From contig CAMKLO010000019.1 of NCBI GenBank assembly GCA_946413655.1, positions 1-48,519 on the forward strand: a stretch of DNA of 48,519 nucleotides. Reading direction: 5' to 3'. Shown piece after piece: positions 7,815-16,067 of this stretch. The notes under the pieces were generated by a model. That model did no database searches, was not told the DNA's origin, and saw only the letters and a program-made list of their open reading frames with translations. The stretch's first letter is position 1. Each line of letters opens with the position of its first letter. The position numbers and the translations under genes are program-made. Origin of the DNA: an uncultured Fibrobacter sp. GTDB taxonomy: Bacteria > Fibrobacterota > Fibrobacteria > Fibrobacterales > Fibrobacteraceae.

Positions 7815-10335
7815 AGAAATAGTATTCATAATTCAGCATAATCGGTAAAAAGGGGAACTGAGAAATTTCTGTTTTCTTCGGAGGATTCTTGCGAGTATCA
7901 TAGAAAGTAAAGAACATGTTGTCGTGATTCGTCAAGTTGATAATCGTCCAGCTAAAGTTCCATTTGCCTTCGCGGCCAAAGTCAATAGCTTTCAAGTCAA
8001 TTCTAAAGTAGTCCGTTTGGCGACCGGCATTGCGGCTTCCCGGAAGCACAACGATATCATCTGAATACTTCTGCGTTCCAATCTCTTGTTGCAAATAATA
8101 TCCTTTGTATTCACTGATCGGCATGCCCGACGAATACTTGAGCGCCAAGGACGAGCGGAAATAACGGCCTTTTTTCTTATGCTTCCAAAGAGCGTCTTCG
8201 TCGCCTTTCCAGTTGATACCTAAATCCAGTTTTAATGCGTACGGCTGATGCCAACTCGGGAAATACGGCTTGCTACCGTCATTGGAGCGGGCCACGCTTA
8301 TACTTTGGCTCCAGTTGATTCCACCGAACCACCAGCCTTTATCTTTTCGCAATGAAAGTTCATAACCAAAGGAATATCCATCGGCCGTTCCGAAATTATC
8401 TGCAAGCACAAGTTCCTTCGAAGACGATTCATCGCTACTATCCGTTTTCATCGCGAATGTATTCAAATTGCTCTGCGTCTTATAATAAACGCCGGCAGTA
8501 AAATCATAGCCTTCAAAGAAATCGCGCTGGCTGTACTCCGCCGCAAACAGCCACGAAGATGCAGGCTTGACATGCCTACCATCCGTCGTTGTCGTCGCCG
8601 GATAATAAAATTCATTCAACGTTTCCTGGTCTGTATAGACAATCGAATTCATGTACTGCAAATAGTAACCACCATAAAGTTCCAGCGTTTTCAAATCGTC
8701 GAGATTCATCGTCACTGAAGCTCGCGGCTCTACACCAAAATGTTGCGATGCTGTTTGGTAATTGAAACGCAAACCACATTGCAGCAAGAAATCCGGTGAA
8801 ACTTTCCACGCGTCTTGCACATAAGCCACATGGTGAAATGTTTTTTCGATATCCGCCACACTGATTGACGCCATTTTTTCCTCATAACGTTCGTAAACGT
8901 ATTCCAGTTCATAGCCCAACGTCACCGTGTGATTGTCGATACCGCGATAATTCAGCCACTGTTTACCTGCAAACGAATGAAGGAGCATTTCTATCGACAT
9001 GAGGTCACTGATTTTCATGGTCTGATAAAACTTGCTATAAGCAAATGTCGCATTGTAATCCCAATCGTTATTGATGCGATGGTAAATTCCGAGCGGAATT
9101 GCGATATTTCCCCAATCCATGTAAAGCGGGTCAAATTCTAGTTTATCCTTACCAATGTAATAACTGAACTTGAAACGAGTATCTTTCGAGAAATCGTACA
9201 TAAACGTTCCCTGCAAATCCGTAAACTCGTAATCCAGATCCAAATCTAAAAGACCTATCGCATTGCACAAGTCGAGAACATAGCCGATGTAAGTCGTACG
9301 GCCAGCAAGCACCCAGCGGGCCGGGCCCTTGTGGCCTTCCGTATGGAGTTGTGCTGCGAACGTGCTAATTTTTACGCTCGACTTGCTGAACCATTCTTCC
9401 ACAGAATCCTGACCGCCCGCACGTCCATCCATCTTGAGCACGGAACTCAAGCGGTTGCCGTACTGCGCCGGGAATCCGCTCTTGTAGAACTGTACATCGT
9501 CAATGCCTTCGACAAGAAACGTGCTGAACAAGCCAAAGAAATGCACCGGCGAATAGACGACCGCGTTATCGAACAGAAACAAGTTCTGGTCAGAGGCTCC
9601 ACCGCGCACGTAAATCTTGGAACTGAAATCAGAACTGGCGACAACGCCCGGAAGCGCCTGGATGCTCTTGATGACATCCGCTTCGGCAAGACCCGGCATG
9701 CGCTTGATGGACTTCGCGGAGACAACAGATTCACCCGGTTTGCGCTTGGGACGGCGACGCAACTGCACCACGACTTTCTTCAGTTCAGTCACCTTTGAGT
9801 TCGGGCCACTCGCAGCGAGAAGTTTTTCGACATCGACATCAGAAGAGCTATCGGAGATTGCCGCGCCTTCAGCCCGCAATGACGAAGAATTGACAGACGT
9901 TGCGGTGGAATGTGAATCGACTGAGGCAACGTCATGGCGGACTTGATCCGCCATCTTTGCATGAGATTCAGGCTCGGAGGCCAGAATGACGTTCGCGTGT
10001 AATCCATCATCCGCAAACTTTTCACCCAACGTCATGCTGAACGTGCTATCGCTTCCCAAATAAACCAGTTCATAACATTTTTCCTTTTCCGCGCCAGCCG
10101 TATCGGAATTCGTCACGCAAACATTCCAAAGGGTATCTTCCGGGAGAACTACGCTAAATGGCGTACCCACAGTTGTCTGCAACGCCTCTCCCGTTTCGAG
10201 AATTTCGACATTCAGCTTTTCGCCAGCCTCAAACGAGTCATCTTGAACAATTCCATTGAAGATAATACTTTCGCGAGCTGCGGCAAACGCAACCACAAAA
10301 GAAACAAGAACCACTATTCTCAACATAAAACTCAT
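7813..10335 (-). CDS. TonB-dependent outer-membrane receptor
   Basis: The 840-residue protein has a signal peptide (residues 1-20), a small beta domain (about 22-115), a linker, a plug domain (about 196-310, with KRMPGLAEADVIKSIQALPG and KIYVRGGASDQNLFLFDN), and a long beta-barrel ending in the aromatic LNYEYYF. It should import a ligand across the outer membrane using the TonB complex encoded downstream. The ligand is unknown. Two family A repeats are translated in frame within the linker (residues about 115-136 and 151-162). The shared 28-bp ECF-like motif ends 28 bases before the ATG, and GGGGTAAG could serve as ribosome-binding site. Confidence 0.9.
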   Translation of the reverse strand: MSFMLRIVVLVSFVVAFAAARESIIFNGIVQDDSFEAGEKLNVEILETGEALQTTVGTPFSVVLPEDTLWNVCVTNSDTAGAEKEKCYELVYLGSDSTFSMTLGEKFADDGLHANVILASEPESHAKMADQVRHDVASVDSHSTATSVNSSSLRAEGAAISDSSSDVDVEKLLAASGPNSKVTELKKVVVQLRRRPKRKPGESVVSAKSIKRMPGLAEADVIKSIQALPGVVASSDFSSKIYVRGGASDQNLFLFDNAVVYSPVHFFGLFSTFLVEGIDDVQFYKSGFPAQYGNRLSSVLKMDGRAGGQDSVEEWFSKSSVKISTFAAQLHTEGHKGPARWVLAGRTTYIGYVLDLCNAIGLLDLDLDYEFTDLQGTFMYDFSKDTRFKFSYYIGKDKLEFDPLYMDWGNIAIPLGIYHRINNDWDYNATFAYSKFYQTMKISDLMSIEMLLHSFAGKQWLNYRGIDNHTVTLGYELEYVYERYEEKMASISVADIEKTFHHVAYVQDAWKVSPDFLLQCGLRFNYQTASQHFGVEPRASVTMNLDDLKTLELYGGYYLQYMNSIVYTDQETLNEFYYPATTTTDGRHVKPASSWLFAAEYSQRDFFEGYDFTAGVYYKTQSNLNTFAMKTDSSDESSSKELVLADNFGTADGYSFGYELSLRKDKGWWFGGINWSQSISVARSNDGSKPYFPSWHQPYALKLDLGINWKGDEDALWKHKKKGRYFRSSLALKYSSGMPISEYKGYYLQQEIGTQKYSDDIVVLPGSRNAGRQTDYFRIDLKAIDFGREGKWNFSWTIINLTNHDNMFFTFYDTRKNPPKKTEISQFPFLPIMLNYEYYF
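9853..9885 (-). repeat. Family A repeat inside the receptor gene
   Basis: Minus strand: TCGTCATTGCGGGCTGAAGG continuing to CGCGGCAATCTCC, the same form as the intergenic copies. It encodes SSLRAEGAAIS in the linker before the plug. Confidence 0.75.
9928..9993 (-). repeat. 66-bp palindromic repeat inside the receptor gene
   Basis: The ends are perfect inverted repeats, AACGTCAT and ATGACGTT, and an inner palindrome GATGGCGGATC/GATCCGCCATC-type arm lies near 9935-9956. It is exactly in frame and encodes NVILASEPESHAKMADQV and four further residues, interrupting nothing. Confidence 0.75.
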
Positions 10336-10362
10336 TGCAATTTCAATTTCTTACCCCAATGG

Positions 10363-10390
10363 AACACCTTAAGGTACAAAAAGTGTTACC
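10363..10390 (-). promoter_or_regulatory. Putative ECF-sigma promoter of the receptor operon
   Basis: Minus strand: GGTAACACTTTTT, GTACCTTA, AGGTGTT. It matches the sigma-operon copy at 23 of 28 positions and starts its leader about 20 bases before the receptor ATG. Confidence 0.65.
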
Positions 10391-10424
10391 ACATAATTGA
10401 AAATTTAATTTTTTTTGTTTAAAA

Positions 10425-10452
10425 AAAGGAGATCCCCGAACAAGTCGGGGAT
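10425..10452 (-). terminator. Terminator of the sigma/caspase operon
   Basis: On the minus strand, stem ATCCCCGA-CTTGT-TCGGGGAT is followed by CTCC and seven T, 53-80 bases after the caspase-gene stop. The stem is itself a family A-like repeat ending in ATGAC, so a repeat appears to serve as terminator. Confidence 0.65.
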
Positions 10453-10504
10453 GACAACTTAATCTTAAGATGACCCAAAACTTTTATAGTCTCTTGTCTA
10501 AGAA

Positions 10505-12775
10505 CTAGAACCGTCCAAAAGTCAAGCCCGCATAAAATCCTGGCCACCAGCGAGCATTGTGTTTTTTTATATGGAGATCATCGTGGTAATCGCCGAGCGG
10601 CTTGAGCAATAACTTATTCAAATACCCCTCGCTCGTCACGTTCAGCGTTCCGCCAACAGAGAGACCAAAACCTGGGAGCACTTGATAGACATAGCCCACG
10701 CGGCCACGGTGATGATACCCGAACTTGCCATCATCATCAAGACGGAACTTGTCATAGACATTGAAGAACGTGTATTCGAGTTCAAAGTGGCTTCCGTACT
10801 TTCCGAACTGCGTTCCGATACCGAAGCCGTGTTCATAATGCTTTTCAAATTCGCTAAAGCCAGAACCTTTTTTGAAGAAAGCTGCCCAATCCAATACGGT
10901 ATAGAAGTAAGCCGTACCCAAATGAACGGAACCGCCAAGCGCGCCCATTTCATTCAAATAAGGGGTAACGCTCCACACACCGTTCCCGACGATGCTGATG
11001 ATACCGACCGGAGACTTTTCGCAGTGAGCACAAACGTTGACAATGCCCCATTGGCGACCTTTTTCTTCTGTCGCATAGTTGACAATGCCCACTTGGACTT
11101 TTTCATTCACATGCGTAGCGTTCACACCTGCCGACACCTGAATTCTAGAATTTGTGGCATAGTTAACACCCGCAACGACCTGCGTTTTTGCAGCAAGCGC
11201 TGCATTCACGCCAGCAGTCACCTGCAAATCAGTCGCCTTGGCATAATTGACGCCCGCAGAGACCTGCACACCCTCAAGCGTATCGACCGCGACGTTAACG
11301 ATACCGATTTGCGCTCCCGAAGACTTGTCTTTTGTCAAGTTCAAAGCAGAACTGACCTGAACACCATCTAAAGAGCCCGCATAGCTCACCACAGAGGATA
11401 ATTGAGCCCCTTCAAAATGCTCTTTAGCCACATTCACGATAGTCGCCGCCTGCAAGCCGTGCATTTCTTTTTTTGCAATATTCGCAATCAAGCTAACCTG
11501 CGAACCCAACATGTAATCATTTGTTTGTGCCACAAGCAATCCCAACTGCAAGCCCTTACGCGGCGATGTATCCTTATCGATAATATTAAATGTTGTACGA
11601 AATTTTCCGTTATGATCCAAAGAATCCAACGAACAAGCAACATGGCCGTCGCTGGAGCAGTTTCTATTGTCACCTATTTCTCCGCGAAGCACCGTCTGTT
11701 CCGCAACGACGCTCTTGAAACTGCCAAGCGTAACCTTCTCGCGTTTGCCATTCGAAAGCACAACGGATGTGCCCATGTAGTCTATATCTTGCTGGAGATT
11801 CACCGCATAACGCCCCGCCGGGAGTCCGAGACTCATCGCATGACCGCGCTTTTTGTTGAGTTCCGCCACAAGTTCACCATTCTCGTCGCGGATGTACAAA
11901 CGTCCATATACACTTTCGTCCAAATCAAGGCCAGCGCTAGTCGCACGCAAGTCCGTCATCACAACGTCACCCGTTCCAGCAAGATTCATATCGCGGCTCG
12001 GATGCTGTGCGCCGCCCAGCGTCGTTTCCGTTTTCTGCAGAGTTTCGTTGAACGCAAACTGGTACGCTTCGGACAAAGTCACTTTACCATCACTGCTCAA
12101 GTCGCCTGCGCCACGCAGCCCGCTCACTAGCGAATGCGTAAAGAAAGAACCCTTGAGCTTGTCGCTTTCCTGGCTCGATTCGTCTTGCGTGCTGCTCGTG
12201 ATAAAAGCGTACCCCTTCATGTCGCTGCTCTGATCGACCATGAACGCAGGCACTGCCTTACCGCCCTTCACGCGGGTAATGGCGCCAGAACCGCAAGCGT
12301 CGATTACGGCAATTTTCACGTCGGCACTGAGCGCATCAATGCGATTGCGCAAGTCCTTCCACGTATAAGTTTCTTCGCCCAAGCGGAGTCCCTTTTCATC
12401 GGCATGTCCGCTGTAATAGACCAGCACTTCGTTGCGGCCATCAGACGCACCATTCTCAAGAATCTTGGAATCGAGATTCGAAAATTCCTTCTGCAGCGCC
12501 GCCACGGAAGGTTCACGCACGAGAATCACATTCTGCGGTTGCACTCCGCCCATTTCCTTGAGCACTTTGGCAAAAGAACGAGCATCGCTTTCGGCGTAGC
12601 GCAACATCGGACGCCCCGAACCGCCGTTATTCGCGCTCACGGCAACCACGTAACGATTGATACGGCCCGATTCCGTCGCCGCATTGGCATTGGCAGCCAA
12701 AAGCAACAGCACCAAGATAAATGCAAAAGACAAACCAGACAATACACCAAAAGTTTTATTCGAAATTATAAACAT
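10505..12775 (-). CDS. Caspase-fold peptidase fused to surface repeats and a barrel-like domain
   Basis: The 756-residue protein starts with a hydrophobic signal segment (8-32). A caspase-like (C14) domain follows at about 40-260, with the catalytic pair His124 (VYYSGHAD) and Cys161 (VIDACGSG) both present. After a beta linker (about 285-400), residues about 410-610 hold at least ten repeats of the form G-x-Q-x-(A/G)-x-(V/L)-N-x-A, like LA_2272-type surface repeats. The last 145 residues alternate aromatic and polar strands (for example GTAYFYTVLDWAAFF) and end in TFGRF, as in an outer-membrane barrel. I infer a protease held at the outer membrane; target and trigger are unknown. Its ATG overlaps the anti-sigma stop (TAATG). 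Confidence 0.82.
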   Translation of the reverse strand: MFIISNKTFGVLSGLSFAFILVLLLLAANANAATESGRINRYVVAVSANNGGSGRPMLRYAESDARSFAKVLKEMGGVQPQNVILVREPSVAALQKEFSNLDSKILENGASDGRNEVLVYYSGHADEKGLRLGEETYTWKDLRNRIDALSADVKIAVIDACGSGAITRVKGGKAVPAFMVDQSSDMKGYAFITSSTQDESSQESDKLKGSFFTHSLVSGLRGAGDLSSDGKVTLSEAYQFAFNETLQKTETTLGGAQHPSRDMNLAGTGDVVMTDLRATSAGLDLDESVYGRLYIRDENGELVAELNKKRGHAMSLGLPAGRYAVNLQQDIDYMGTSVVLSNGKREKVTLGSFKSVVAEQTVLRGEIGDNRNCSSDGHVACSLDSLDHNGKFRTTFNIIDKDTSPRKGLQLGLLVAQTNDYMLGSQVSLIANIAKKEMHGLQAATIVNVAKEHFEGAQLSSVVSYAGSLDGVQVSSALNLTKDKSSGAQIGIVNVAVDTLEGVQVSAGVNYAKATDLQVTAGVNAALAAKTQVVAGVNYATNSRIQVSAGVNATHVNEKVQVGIVNYATEEKGRQWGIVNVCAHCEKSPVGIISIVGNGVWSVTPYLNEMGALGGSVHLGTAYFYTVLDWAAFFKKGSGFSEFEKHYEHGFGIGTQFGKYGSHFELEYTFFNVYDKFRLDDDGKFGYHHRGRVGYVYQVLPGFGLSVGGTLNVTSEGYLNKLLLKPLGDYHDDLHIKKHNARWWPGFYAGLTFGRF

Positions 12776-13581
12776 TACTTGCCCACCTTCTTGAGAGTAA
12801 AACCGATTACCTTAACGTCGCTTCTCTTAAGCAACTGATCGACATCTTTTTCTTCGACCGCGAATTCCTTCGGAGAGGTCACGAAGAAGAACTTTTCGAA
12901 ATAAGGAGCATCATCCAACTTGTATGCAAACGGGAGCGAATTCATCTTGCCCGGAGCAAGTTCGACCGCCTTTTCGCCATCGCCCATGTGAAGCGTCAAA
13001 GCGCCATTGCCGTCCATGCTAAAAAGGAGACCATAGCATTTTTCCGGGACGGCATAGCGCAATTGAATTTCATCGCCTTCGCGGACTTCATCCAAGTCCT
13101 GCAACTGCACGATTCCCGCCTCCGTCTTTTTCCAGACTTCCATGCGGGCATCGAGGCCCTTGATTCGCGTATCCGACGGCGTTTCGGCAAGTGCAACCTG
13201 CGTATTTTGAGCATTGCGAGCCTGCGCCACATCGCCACCCGCCACATTCCCGCCTGCAACGACGGTTTCGCGCTGCGTCATGAGAGCGACCAAGGCAACG
13301 GCCAACACAAGCACCGCCGCCGATGCAAACTTCAAGAGCCTAAAGCTCGATGCGACTTTTTTGGCTTCGGCGGCGTCCGCAATATCCTTCGCTTTGGCGA
13401 TGCGGTCGGCAACAGCCTCGAACGGCAACTTGTTCAAAATCGCCTTGTTGTCTTCACGGAGCAATTTTATGCGCTGGGCAAGCAGCGCATCAGTCGCTTC
13501 GAGTTCGCGAATCTCGCGCATTTCACTTTCGGGCAAATCGCCCGTCAGGAATCTTTCCAATTTCCAATCGGGAATCATCAC
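12775..13581 (-). CDS. Transmembrane anti-sigma factor with a DUF4384-like sensor domain
   Basis: This 268-residue protein has a helical cytoplasmic part (1-80), one membrane helix (about 83-101, FASAAVLVLAVALVALM), a low-complexity spacer, and a periplasmic beta domain (about 150-265). The beta domain holds EGDEIQLRYAVPEKCYGLLF and FFFVTSPKEFAVEE, resembling DUF4384. Its position after an ECF sigma gene with an ATGA overlap, and its membrane layout, support an anti-sigma role. DUF4384 is often found with caspase-like peptidases, which fits the next gene. I see no zinc-binding HxxxCxxC motif, so it is not of the classical ZAS type. Confidence 0.75.
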   Translation of the reverse strand: MMIPDWKLERFLTGDLPESEMREIRELEATDALLAQRIKLLREDNKAILNKLPFEAVADRIAKAKDIADAAEAKKVASSFRLLKFASAAVLVLAVALVALMTQRETVVAGGNVAGGDVAQARNAQNTQVALAETPSDTRIKGLDARMEVWKKTEAGIVQLQDLDEVREGDEIQLRYAVPEKCYGLLFSMDGNGALTLHMGDGEKAVELAPGKMNSLPFAYKLDDAPYFEKFFFVTSPKEFAVEEKDVDQLLKRSDVKVIGFTLKKVGK

Positions 13582-14081
13582 TTTACCTCCAGAGTTTTAA
13601 CTTTGGCCTGTAACCCACGCAAACGCTTGCGCACACCGCTCACCGAAAGCCCGACTTCACGGGCTGTCTCTTCAAGAGTCATGCCGTCAACATAATGCAG
13701 CACTGCAATCGTACGGCTAGATTCCGGTTCCTTCGAAAAAAGACGGGCAAGCATATTCTTCGTTTCGTAATCATCATGCTCGTCTTCGGCACAAGCGATA
13801 GTCAAAAGCAAATTCGAAGAATCCACGTCCAGGCCGCGGCGGCGCTTGTCACGGATACGGTTCAGGCACAGCCTCGTCGCCGTATTCCACAAAAGGCTGC
13901 TGGGCGAGGCCATATCCAGACGTTCCGACGCAGAATAAATCCGCACGAAAACGTCCTGCATAAGGTCGCTTGCTTCCGCATCGTCACGAAGTAGCTGCAA
14001 GCAACGCCTATAGACCATCGGCGCATACGTCTCGTAAATCTTCGCAAATCCTGCTTTTTTTAGGGTTTCTGGGCTTTTCAC
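13578..14081 (-). CDS. ECF-type RNA polymerase sigma factor
   Basis: The 167-residue protein has sigma region 2 (about 12-80, YAPMVYRRCLQLLRDDAEAS, DLMQDVFVRIYSA) and region 4 (about 110-163, LHYVDGMTLEETAREVGLSV, SGVRKRLRGL) with no region 3, the ECF layout. It should direct RNA polymerase to the 28-bp motif found here three times, including in front of itself. The start is GTG at 14081, only 8 bases from the motif end, which would make the mRNA nearly leaderless. No better start exists before region 2. The gene overlaps the anti-sigma gene by 4 bases. Confidence 0.9.
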   Translation of the reverse strand: MKSPETLKKAGFAKIYETYAPMVYRRCLQLLRDDAEASDLMQDVFVRIYSASERLDMASPSSLLWNTATRLCLNRIRDKRRRGLDVDSSNLLLTIACAEDEHDDYETKNMLARLFSKEPESSRTIAVLHYVDGMTLEETAREVGLSVSGVRKRLRGLQAKVKTLEVK

Positions 14082-14089
14082 GCTTATGT

Positions 14090-14117
14090 AACACCTGAGA
14101 GAATAAAAAGTGTTACC
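14090..14117 (-). promoter_or_regulatory. Putative autoregulated ECF promoter of the sigma operon
   Basis: Minus strand: GGTAACACTTTTT, ATTCTCTC, AGGTGTT. The motif also forms an inverted repeat (GTAACAC with GTGTTAC), so a dimeric regulator is an alternative reading. Confidence 0.65.
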
Positions 14118-14130
14118 ATAAAATTTAAAA

Positions 14131-14215
14131 ATTATAATTATTGGCAGTTAGTCAACAGTTATTGGTCTGTGGTTGTTCGTTACCGGCTATTGGTAGATAG
14201 TTATCGGTCAAACGC
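14131..14215. repeat. Degenerate GTTATTGGT-type repeats
   Basis: Within the 570-bp gap between the sigma gene and pepT, the segment repeats approximate units: AGTTATTGGT, GCTATTGGTAGATAG, AGTTATCGGTC. No reading frame or known element was recognised. Confidence 0.4.
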
Positions 14216-14276
14216 AAACTTAAATTCTTTCATTTTGAGGCTAATGGCATCAATTTTTAAAACATTTCTGAGGTTT

Positions 14277-14475
14277 GTACCTATAAATTTATCGTTTCAT
14301 GCGCTTTTATAGGTACGAAACAGGTCGTTTTCTATTCAAATCAGGCAAATTCTATTGAGACTATACCTATAAAAAGCGCAAAAATTCGTTATTATAGGTA
14401 ATTCCATGCTTAATTTATACATAAAAACAGGAAAACGTACCGATAAAAAGCTGATTTTTCGGCTTTTATAGGTAC
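14277..14475. repeat. Three large palindromes with GTACCTATAAAA arms
   Basis: Arms GTACCTATAAA/TTTTATAGGTAC at 14277-14316; TACCTATAA/TTATAGGTA at 14364-14400; GTACCGATAAAAAGC/GCTTTTATAGGTAC at 14437-14474. Each is 37-40 bp with an unrelated AT-rich centre. They could be operators, RNA hairpins in the pepT leader, or a local repeat family. The rest of the gap to pepT is AT-rich and holds no gene that I can see. Confidence 0.7.
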
Positions 14476-14651
14476 GGAATAAAAAAAATGCATAGCACAG
14501 TTCAAACATCATCCGAGCTTCGCATTGTTTGCATGAATTTGTGGAAAAATGTCGTCTGAAATGCCTCCATTTCTCATCAAAAAAAGATAAATTATATATG
14601 TGTTAAGGGAAACCGTTATTTTATTAACTTTTTTGGGGGAGCTAGCAGATT

Positions 14652-15935
14652 ATGAATATCCTAGATCGTTTTTTGAAGTACGTCAGTTTCACCACAACCT
14701 CGGACGAATCAAGCGAAAGCTGTCCAAGTACATCCCAGCAACTGGAACTTGCCAAGTATTTGGCCAATGAACTCGAAGACATCGGACTTTCACAAGTAAA
14801 GCTGGACGAAAACGGCTACGTCTATGGACTTTTGCCCGCAACTGAGGGCCGCAAAAAAGATACGCCCATCGGATTTATCAGCCACATGGACACATCGCCT
14901 GACTTTTCGGGCGTAAATCCCAAACCGCAAATCATCGAGGATTACGATGGCGAAGACGTTCCGCTCAAAGGCTCCGGCGCCACACTGAAAGTCGAGGACT
15001 TTCCCACGCTCAAGTGGCTCAAGGGCCGCACGCTCATCACCACCGACGGCACAACGCTCCTCGGCGCCGACGACAAAGCCGGCATTGCAGAAATCGTGAC
15101 CGCCATGGAAGAACTCATCGAAGCCGACCGTCACGCCGAAAGCCGCGGCTACGAAAATCTCGCCGGCCACGGCGACATCTGGGTCTGCTTCACGCCAGAC
15201 GAAGAAATCGGACGCGGTGCAGACCGCCTGGACCTCGGCTATTTCAAGGCAAAATACGCCTACACCGTTGACGGCAGCTACGAAGGCGACATCGCCTACG
15301 AAAACTTCAACGCCGCAAGCGCCACGTTCAAAATCCACGGCAAAGGCGTGCATCCCGGCGAAGCGAAAGGCATCATGAAAAACGCCAGCCTCATAGCCGC
15401 AGAAATCGCGATGGCGCTCCCCGCAAACGAAACCCCCGCCACCACCGAGGGCCACGAAGGATTCTACCACCTGACAGACATGCAAGGCGACGTCACAGAA
15501 GCAACGCTCTGCTACATCGTCCGCGACCACGACCAGATTCGATTCGAGGACCGCCAAAATTACCTCAAGGAAATAGCAGAAGATTTCAACAAGAAATTCG
15601 GCGGCACCCCTTTTACAAAAAATGAAAAGAACCGCGCCGGCGGCTCCGTTGTCGAACTCGAACTCAAGCATTCCTACAGCAACATGCTGCAAGTCATCGA
15701 AAAGACGCCCGAAGTCCTCGAACGCGCCCGCGCTGCCATCGAATCCGTCGGAATCCCCGCCACAAGCGACCCCGTCCGCGGCGGCACAGACGGCGCAAAG
15801 CTCAGCTTTATGGGCCTTCCCTGTCCAAATCTTGGCACCGGCGGCTACGGCTACCACGGCCCCTTTGAACATGTGACCGTCGAGGGCATGGAAACGGTTG
15901 TCCGCATCATCAAAAGAATAGCCTGTTCTTTATGA
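14652..15935 (+). CDS. pepT: Peptidase T (tripeptide aminopeptidase)
   Basis: The 427-residue M20-family metallopeptidase removes N-terminal residues from tripeptides in the cytoplasm. The zinc-site motifs are visible: SHMDTSPDFSG (His78, Asp80), LLGADDKAGIAEI, FTPDEEIGRGAD and, near the end, RGGTDGAKLSFMGLPCPNLG with GYHGPFE. Length and motif order match PepT. GGGGGAG lies 11 bases before the ATG. The gene is monocistronic, with the three palindromes 180-375 bp upstream. Confidence 0.95.
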   Translation: MNILDRFLKYVSFTTTSDESSESCPSTSQQLELAKYLANELEDIGLSQVKLDENGYVYGLLPATEGRKKDTPIGFISHMDTSPDFSGVNPKPQIIEDYDGEDVPLKGSGATLKVEDFPTLKWLKGRTLITTDGTTLLGADDKAGIAEIVTAMEELIEADRHAESRGYENLAGHGDIWVCFTPDEEIGRGADRLDLGYFKAKYAYTVDGSYEGDIAYENFNAASATFKIHGKGVHPGEAKGIMKNASLIAAEIAMALPANETPATTEGHEGFYHLTDMQGDVTEATLCYIVRDHDQIRFEDRQNYLKEIAEDFNKKFGGTPFTKNEKNRAGGSVVELELKHSYSNMLQVIEKTPEVLERARAAIESVGIPATSDPVRGGTDGAKLSFMGLPCPNLGTGGYGYHGPFEHVTVEGMETVVRIIKRIACSL

Positions 15936-16067
15936 CAAAATCCTAAAAAAAATTTGTTTTTCTCGACAATTTTATTATACATTAGAAAAAAACATTCGGG
16001 AAACCGATTTTTCTGATTGAATCCAAATCAGAATTTTCATACAGGTCATTTTAGAACGGAGGTCTAT

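Noticed and set aside
14790..15872. A 360-codon minus-strand frame opposite pepT
   Set aside because: Ala/Val/Phe-rich shadow of pepT without motifs.
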